In this document: piece by piece, positions 38,394 to 42,616 of the stretch | Layout: every line of letters starts with the position of its first letter | Position numbering within the stretch: position 1 is the stretch's first letter | NCBI GenBank assembly: GCA_902464295.1 | Contig: CABQIW010000015.1 | Location: 1 to 42,616 of the forward strand | Direction of reading: 5' to 3' | Source: an uncultured Eggerthella sp. | GTDB taxonomy: Bacteria > Actinomycetota > Coriobacteriia > Coriobacteriales > Eggerthellaceae | Length of the DNA: 42,616 nt | Notes under the pieces: generated by a model | Told to the model about the DNA's origin: nothing | Database searches by the model: none | The model's input: only the letters and a program-made list of their open reading frames with translations | Translations under genes and position numbers: made by a program

Positions 38394-39347
38394 CTACGAC
38401 TCTTCTTCTTGGTGACGTTGGGCTTCTTCATAGGCTTGATAGGTGAAAAGCTCCCATTGTTTGCGTCCTGTTTTTGCAACCGTATCCAATATGATGCCGG
38501 CAGTGAAGGAGAGCGCGCCACAAATCACCAGTGCGATCGCAAGGATGGCGGTGGGGAAGCGCGGAACCAATCCCGTTTGGAAGTATTCCGCAATAACCGG
38601 AATGCCTGCGATCAGGCCCAGCACGATCAAGATGAGTGCAAGCCAACCGAAAAACGCCATGGGTTTATGGTCCTTGAAGAGCGACGCGATCGCGCGCAGA
38701 ACCTTTGCTCCATCGCCGAAGGTGGAAAGCTTGGAATAGCTTCCTTCGGGTCGATCGCGGTAATCGATCGGCACATCCACGATGCGGAAACGCTTGTCAA
38801 CGGCGTGAATAGAGAGTTCGGTTTCGATCTGGAAGCCTTCAGAAAGCACGGGCATGGTCTTCACGAAGATGCGATTGAATGCGCGATAGCCGGTCATGAC
38901 ATCATCGAACGCATAGCCATAGATTACCTTGATCAGCCAGCGTACTAGGTTGTTGCCGAACCCATGGAAGGCGCGGTCATTCTCTTCGCCATAGGTGCCA
39001 TTTGAAAGGCGATCACCTACGGTCATGTCCGCCGTGTCGTTCATAAGCGGCTCGAGCAAATGTGGAGCAGCTTCAGCGGGGTAGGTATCGTCGCCATCGA
39101 CCATGATGTAATAGTCGGCATCGATCTCGCGGAACATCTGGCGCACCACGTTGCCCTTACCTTGGCGCGGTTCGGTGCGCACGATAGCACCGTGGTCCTC
39201 AGCGATAGCAGCAGTATCGTCTTTGGAATTGTTGTCGTAGACGTAGATATCAGCATCAGGCAGTACGCGTTTGAAATCGTCGACCACTTTGCCGATCGTG
39301 ACCGCTTCGTTATAGCAGGGGATGAGCACCGCAACTTTGTCTGCCAT
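38394..39347 (-). CDS. Glycosyltransferase family 2, DPM-synthase-like, with C-terminal membrane helices
   Basis: About 317 residues. The GT2 domain (about 4-220) has VLIPCYNEAVTIGKVV, DNNSKDDT, the metal-binding MVDGDDTYP, and GYRAFNR followed by the FQIETELSIHA acceptor-side motif. Two membrane segments follow (about 245-268 and 280-303), then a charged tail. Related enzymes transfer a sugar from a nucleotide donor to polyprenyl phosphate for later wall-glycan or protein glycosylation. A 45-residue upstream extension exists, but ATG 39347 has AAAAGAGA at good spacing and begins at the conserved domain. It is divergent from the subtilase gene, a possible glycosylation substrate or wall partner. 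Confidence 0.9.
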   Translation of the reverse strand: MADKVAVLIPCYNEAVTIGKVVDDFKRVLPDADIYVYDNNSKDDTAAIAEDHGAIVRTEPRQGKGNVVRQMFREIDADYYIMVDGDDTYPAEAAPHLLEPLMNDTADMTVGDRLSNGTYGEENDRAFHGFGNNLVRWLIKVIYGYAFDDVMTGYRAFNRIFVKTMPVLSEGFQIETELSIHAVDKRFRIVDVPIDYRDRPEGSYSKLSTFGDGAKVLRAIASLFKDHKPMAFFGWLALILIVLGLIAGIPVIAEYFQTGLVPRFPTAILAIALVICGALSFTAGIILDTVAKTGRKQWELFTYQAYEEAQRHQEEES

Positions 39348-39528
39348 CGCGTCTCTTTTCATTCGAATTCTTAGACAAGTGAACTTCATTATACAAAAGT
39401 TGACTATTATGCGTTGCTTTACATGGTGTTTCTGCGGAAAAACGCTTAAGAATATGACTTTCAGGTAACAAGCACGATACAATTACTTTTCTTTGTCGTT
39501 ATTTGTGTAAGCGATAGAGGGTTTTGGG

Positions 39529-42500
39529 ATGAAAAAACGCCTTGATGCGAACAGAAAAACGAGGAGCAGAACACGTCAGTTCCGTGGCGTGATTTTGTCA
39601 CTATGCCTAGCAAGCATTCTTGTTTTTACTGTTGGAGTAGGTGTTTTCGACCGTCATCTTGGCACAAGCTTCGCTTATCAGCCAGCAACCGAGGATGAGG
39701 CTTCATCAGAACAACTGGCAGAAAATGCTCCCTCTGCAGACCAGTCTGACCCTTTTGAAATTGTAAGCGATCCTGAATTAGGGGATTATGAAAAAGGCAA
39801 AGTGCTCATTTTCGTTGATGACTCACAATCGCCTGATCAGATAAATGCAGTGCTTGAAGATAGTGAGTTTGCTTGTACAAAGAGTGTTTCAGAGCAAGAT
39901 ACATCTGTTGGATTCGTCCAAGTTGAGATTTCCGATACGACTGAGATTGAACAAGCATTAGCCTCTTTTGAACGTGCGGGCTTAGAAGCGCAGCCCAATT
40001 ATGTTTACTATCCTGCTGAAGAGACTGTTCATGAGGAAGAAATTCAAGAACGACAGGCTTACAGCGATGGTAATGAATCAAGAAATGAGGACCTCCAAAA
40101 ACGCGAAGACGCGATTCGTGAAACAACCATAGGGGAAGAGACAGCTGCGGTTACCGAAGAACAAACGAACGTTCATGCTGAGCTATCTTCGCCAAACGAG
40201 GCAATTGTTTCTCTGGTAGGAACAGAAGCGATAACGAAGATCAATGATCCGCAGACAAGCAGCCAATGGGCACTTGACTCGCTCGATATGTATAAGGCTT
40301 GGAATATCAAAAAATGTGAGGGTGCGGTGTCGGTTGCGGTCATCGATACGGGATGCTTGACAAGCCATGAAGATCTTCGGGCTAACATAAAGGACACTTA
40401 CAATTCAGTAGACAAGACCAGCACGGTTACCGACGACGATCCTGGTGGACATGGTACCCATGTTGCAGGAATCGTTTCTGCTGATGCGGATAATGGCATT
40501 GGTGTTGCAGGCACATCGTATGATGCCGGTTTGATCATTATCAAATCAAGCAAACTGGACAACGGTTCAAGTGCGTTTAGCTCAGCATGGCTTGCTCAGG
40601 CATATGCGTGGCTTATGGGTGACGACGATAACGATGGTAGCACCGTTGCGCAAGCCCATAATGTTCGTGTTGTGAACATGAGCTTGGGAGGCAAGGGTGC
40701 TGTAGGTGGTGATATCGCCGCGAACGATAAAGCGCTTCTTGACAAGATTACCGAAGCAAAAAGCAAACAGATTCTTACCGTATGTGCAGCAGGTAACTCG
40801 ATGGCTAATGCAACGCCGCCTTATGATTGTTTCCCTGGAGACTATTCTGATTGTTTCAGCGTTATCAACTTGCTTAAGAACAGTGCCGGAACACCGAACG
40901 ATTCAGCTGGACGTTATTCGGTAGCAAAAGCATCGAGCTCTAATTTCAATACAGCAGGGTCGACCGCTAAAGACATCTCAGCACCAGGCACTGATATTTT
41001 AAGCACTTCAAAAACAGGCTCCTATGTTTCTAAGAATGGCACTTCAATGGCATCGCCGGCAGTTGCTGGCGTTGCTGCGATGCTTTTCGCATACGAACCT
41101 TCTTTAACGCCTCAAAACGCGCAAACATTGCTCGAACAAACTGCAACAGACTTAGGAGATACTGGCTGGGATAGTGAAACGGGCTATGGTGAGGTGGATG
41201 CCTATCATGCACTCCAGGTGTTGAGCGCGCGCATTGATATGGAAAGCGTTCCTTTTGCAGGAAGCGCTACGCTCGCTATCGCCTGTGATGATGGCTCGTC
41301 ATTGCCAGCATCTGAATGGAGCTGGACTTCGAGCAATCCAAATGTACTTGCGGTAGACGAGAACACGGGAGCTCTTACTGCAAAGGGAAGAGGCTTTGCT
41401 ACGATCACTGCTACTCACAAAAAGGTAACGACGGAAGTTGTTTCGAAAGAAGTGCAGGTTGGAGCAGCCGATCTTTCCCAGGCTGTTATTGGTTCAATCG
41501 CGGATCAGTCCTATATGGGTAATGAAATAACGCCTTCGATCAGTGTTACTGTTAATGGGGTCAAGCTTTCACAAGGCACCGATTATCAGCTTGCCTACCA
41601 AAACAACGTTAATGCGGGTGAAGCAACGGTAGTCGTTAAGCCTGCATCTGGTATTGGATTGGAGAAGAGGGCGACCTTCCGTATTACACCTGCTTCTCTT
41701 GATCGGGTAAGCATAGGAGCAATCGAGAGCCAAAAGTACACAGGTCAGGCGATTACTCCTGTGCCAGAGGTTGTGTTTAACGGAAGGCCTTTAGTGAAGG
41801 ATGTCGATTTCACGCTTGCCTATGTGAACAATATAGATAATGGTCAGGCCCAGGTAACCGTTAAAGGTATTGGTAATTTTTCTGGCGAGCGAACGGTAAC
41901 GTTCAACATCGGAAAGAGCGTTAGCAATGCAACGATCAGTGATGTTTCTTCGTCATGCACTTATACGGGAAGCGCGGTTTGTCCTGTTCCACGAGTAACT
42001 CATGGCGATAATGAGCTTACGAAAGGAAAAGACTTCGAGGTCACTTACAAGAACAACATCAATGCGGGAACTAATACAGCCACAATGATTATTACTGGCA
42101 TTGGTGAGTATTCAGGACAAGTTGAGCGCAAGTTTTCCATTGCGAAGAAAAGCCTCAATAGTGGTGGTGTGGTGATTAAGAGCATTCCTGCGCAAACGTA
42201 TAGCGGAAGTGAGTGTACTCCCGATGTTGTTGTTACCTATGGAGCTCAAACATTAAGAAAAGGTACGGACTACTATTTGTCGTATTCCTATCATACTGAT
42301 GCGGGCACAGCAAATGTGACTATCGTTGGCAAGAACGCTAACTATACCGGTTCGCTTTCAACAACTTTTGAGATCAAACCCGTTTCGCTTGCTTCTGCAA
42401 CAGTGAGCGGCATTACCGATAAAACATATAATGGAGCGGCACAGACACAGAATGTTACGGTCAAGCTGGGTGGCAAGACGCTTAGTGCGAGTGATTACAC

Positions 42501-42616
42501 AGTTACCTATAAGGACAACGTAAAAGCTGGAATCGCAACAGTTGTAATTTCAGGGAGAAAAAACTACACAGGCACCAAGAGCGCAACCTTCAGGATCAAT
42601 GCAGCGCCTGCTGGAA
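39529..42616 (+). CDS. Secreted S8 subtilase with Big2-like and YDG-like repeats, 3' end cut by window edge
   Basis: 1029 codons are visible before the right edge, with no stop. GAGGG lies 7 nt before the ATG. Basic N-terminus, one hydrophobic signal segment (about 20-40, GVILSLCLASILVFTVGVGVF), then an acidic region with an I9-like propeptide (about 85-160). The subtilisin domain (about 265-560) has the triad Asp273 (VAVIDTG), His308 (GGHGTHVAG) and Ser506 (NGTSMASP). After it come a Big2-like domain (SSNPNVLAVDENTGALTAKG) and five repeats of about 70-80 residues, each with TGxxxTP, GxDYxxxYxNN and GxGNYSG-like motifs. It is a large surface or secreted protease; anchoring signals lie beyond the window. 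Confidence 0.93.
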   Translation, partial: MKKRLDANRKTRSRTRQFRGVILSLCLASILVFTVGVGVFDRHLGTSFAYQPATEDEASSEQLAENAPSADQSDPFEIVSDPELGDYEKGKVLIFVDDSQSPDQINAVLEDSEFACTKSVSEQDTSVGFVQVEISDTTEIEQALASFERAGLEAQPNYVYYPAEETVHEEEIQERQAYSDGNESRNEDLQKREDAIRETTIGEETAAVTEEQTNVHAELSSPNEAIVSLVGTEAITKINDPQTSSQWALDSLDMYKAWNIKKCEGAVSVAVIDTGCLTSHEDLRANIKDTYNSVDKTSTVTDDDPGGHGTHVAGIVSADADNGIGVAGTSYDAGLIIIKSSKLDNGSSAFSSAWLAQAYAWLMGDDDNDGSTVAQAHNVRVVNMSLGGKGAVGGDIAANDKALLDKITEAKSKQILTVCAAGNSMANATPPYDCFPGDYSDCFSVINLLKNSAGTPNDSAGRYSVAKASSSNFNTAGSTAKDISAPGTDILSTSKTGSYVSKNGTSMASPAVAGVAAMLFAYEPSLTPQNAQTLLEQTATDLGDTGWDSETGYGEVDAYHALQVLSARIDMESVPFAGSATLAIACDDGSSLPASEWSWTSSNPNVLAVDENTGALTAKGRGFATITATHKKVTTEVVSKEVQVGAADLSQAVIGSIADQSYMGNEITPSISVTVNGVKLSQGTDYQLAYQNNVNAGEATVVVKPASGIGLEKRATFRITPASLDRVSIGAIESQKYTGQAITPVPEVVFNGRPLVKDVDFTLAYVNNIDNGQAQVTVKGIGNFSGERTVTFNIGKSVSNATISDVSSSCTYTGSAVCPVPRVTHGDNELTKGKDFEVTYKNNINAGTNTATMIITGIGEYSGQVERKFSIAKKSLNSGGVVIKSIPAQTYSGSECTPDVVVTYGAQTLRKGTDYYLSYSYHTDAGTANVTIVGKNANYTGSLSTTFEIKPVSLASATVSGITDKTYNGAAQTQNVTVKLGGKTLSASDYTVTYKDNVKAGIATVVISGRKNYTGTKSATFRINAAPAG
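41476..42616 (+). repeat. Tandem YDG-like protein repeats of the subtilase
   Basis: Five diverged copies (start regions near 41490, 41720, 41930, 42170 and 42400) read as YTGxxITP, then LxxGxDYxxxYxNNxxAG, then GxGNYSGxxxxxFxI. They are coding repeats, diverged at the DNA level, and probably continue past the edge. Such repeats form stalks that hold the catalytic domain away from the wall. Confidence 0.8.

Overview
The window looks like chromosomal DNA of a low-to-mid GC actinobacterium of class Coriobacteriia, probably Eggerthellaceae. The basis is gene content and style, not a database match: a surface S8 protease with Big2-like and YDG-like repeats, a VanW protein, an RND pump with a coiled-coil insertion, DUF362, VOC plus SDR genes, strong AGGAGG-type ribosome sites and frequent GTG/TTG starts. 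GC is roughly 50-55 % by eye (not counted). There is no rRNA, prophage or CRISPR array. One tRNA gene (initiator Met) is present.

Layout. 1-3.9 kb: leftward genes, namely an unrecognised protein cut by the left edge, an EamA transporter, a DUF2130 coiled-coil protein and a small membrane protein. 4-6 kb: an AGCS sodium:alanine symporter convergent with a YqeY protein. 6-9.5 kb: a PRC-barrel protein, then a translationally coupled pair (membrane/TPR-like protein and VanW protein). 9.7-11.8 kb: mtnA and a DUF362 protein, convergent over a terminator. 12-14 kb: a VOC protein plus SDR operon facing a TetR gene. 14-17.3 kb: a FUSC membrane protein and ferrochelatase. 17.7-20.5 kb: a plastic segment with a TetR gene, a REP-associated transposase (RAYT) between two inverted hairpins, an SDR gene, a third identical hairpin and a 21-codon stump of a HAD phosphatase gene. 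20.5-24.1 kb: a GyrI-like protein, an MFS transporter divergent from an XRE/zinc-ribbon regulator, and a VapBC-type toxin-antitoxin pair. 24.3-27.7 kb: tRNA-fMet and a polar amino-acid ABC transporter. 27.8-32.9 kb: a peptidoglycan-deacetylase-like protein, HtpG under a perfect CIRCE operator, and proC. 33-39.3 kb: HdeD-like protein, a 1237-residue RND permease, a large folded intergenic element, a glutaredoxin-like protein and a GT2 glycosyltransferase. From 39.5 kb to the right edge: a large secreted subtilase.

The most unusual signals are in non-coding or recently rearranged DNA. (1) A RAYT/REP unit has hairpins with identical stems and loops, and a third copy sits exactly where a HAD gene has been cut off. 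(2) A second family of GGGGAC/GGGACAA repeats abuts the stop codons of three genes, and one copy supplies the last 15 codons of hemH. (3) A 41-bp piece closely resembling tRNA-Met is translated as part of the C-terminus of the ABC permease. (4) A branched inverted-repeat element of about 164 bp lies between the RND and glutaredoxin genes. Protein-level oddities are an exported domain fused in front of the ABC permease, a repeat-bearing cytoplasmic tail on the deacetylase, and a long coiled coil inside the RND pump. Physiologically the window reads as an anaerobic gut or oral actinobacterium that imports amino acids, remodels its envelope, exports toxic compounds and carries several SDRs that may act on sterols, flavonoids or similar substrates; that last point is inference.
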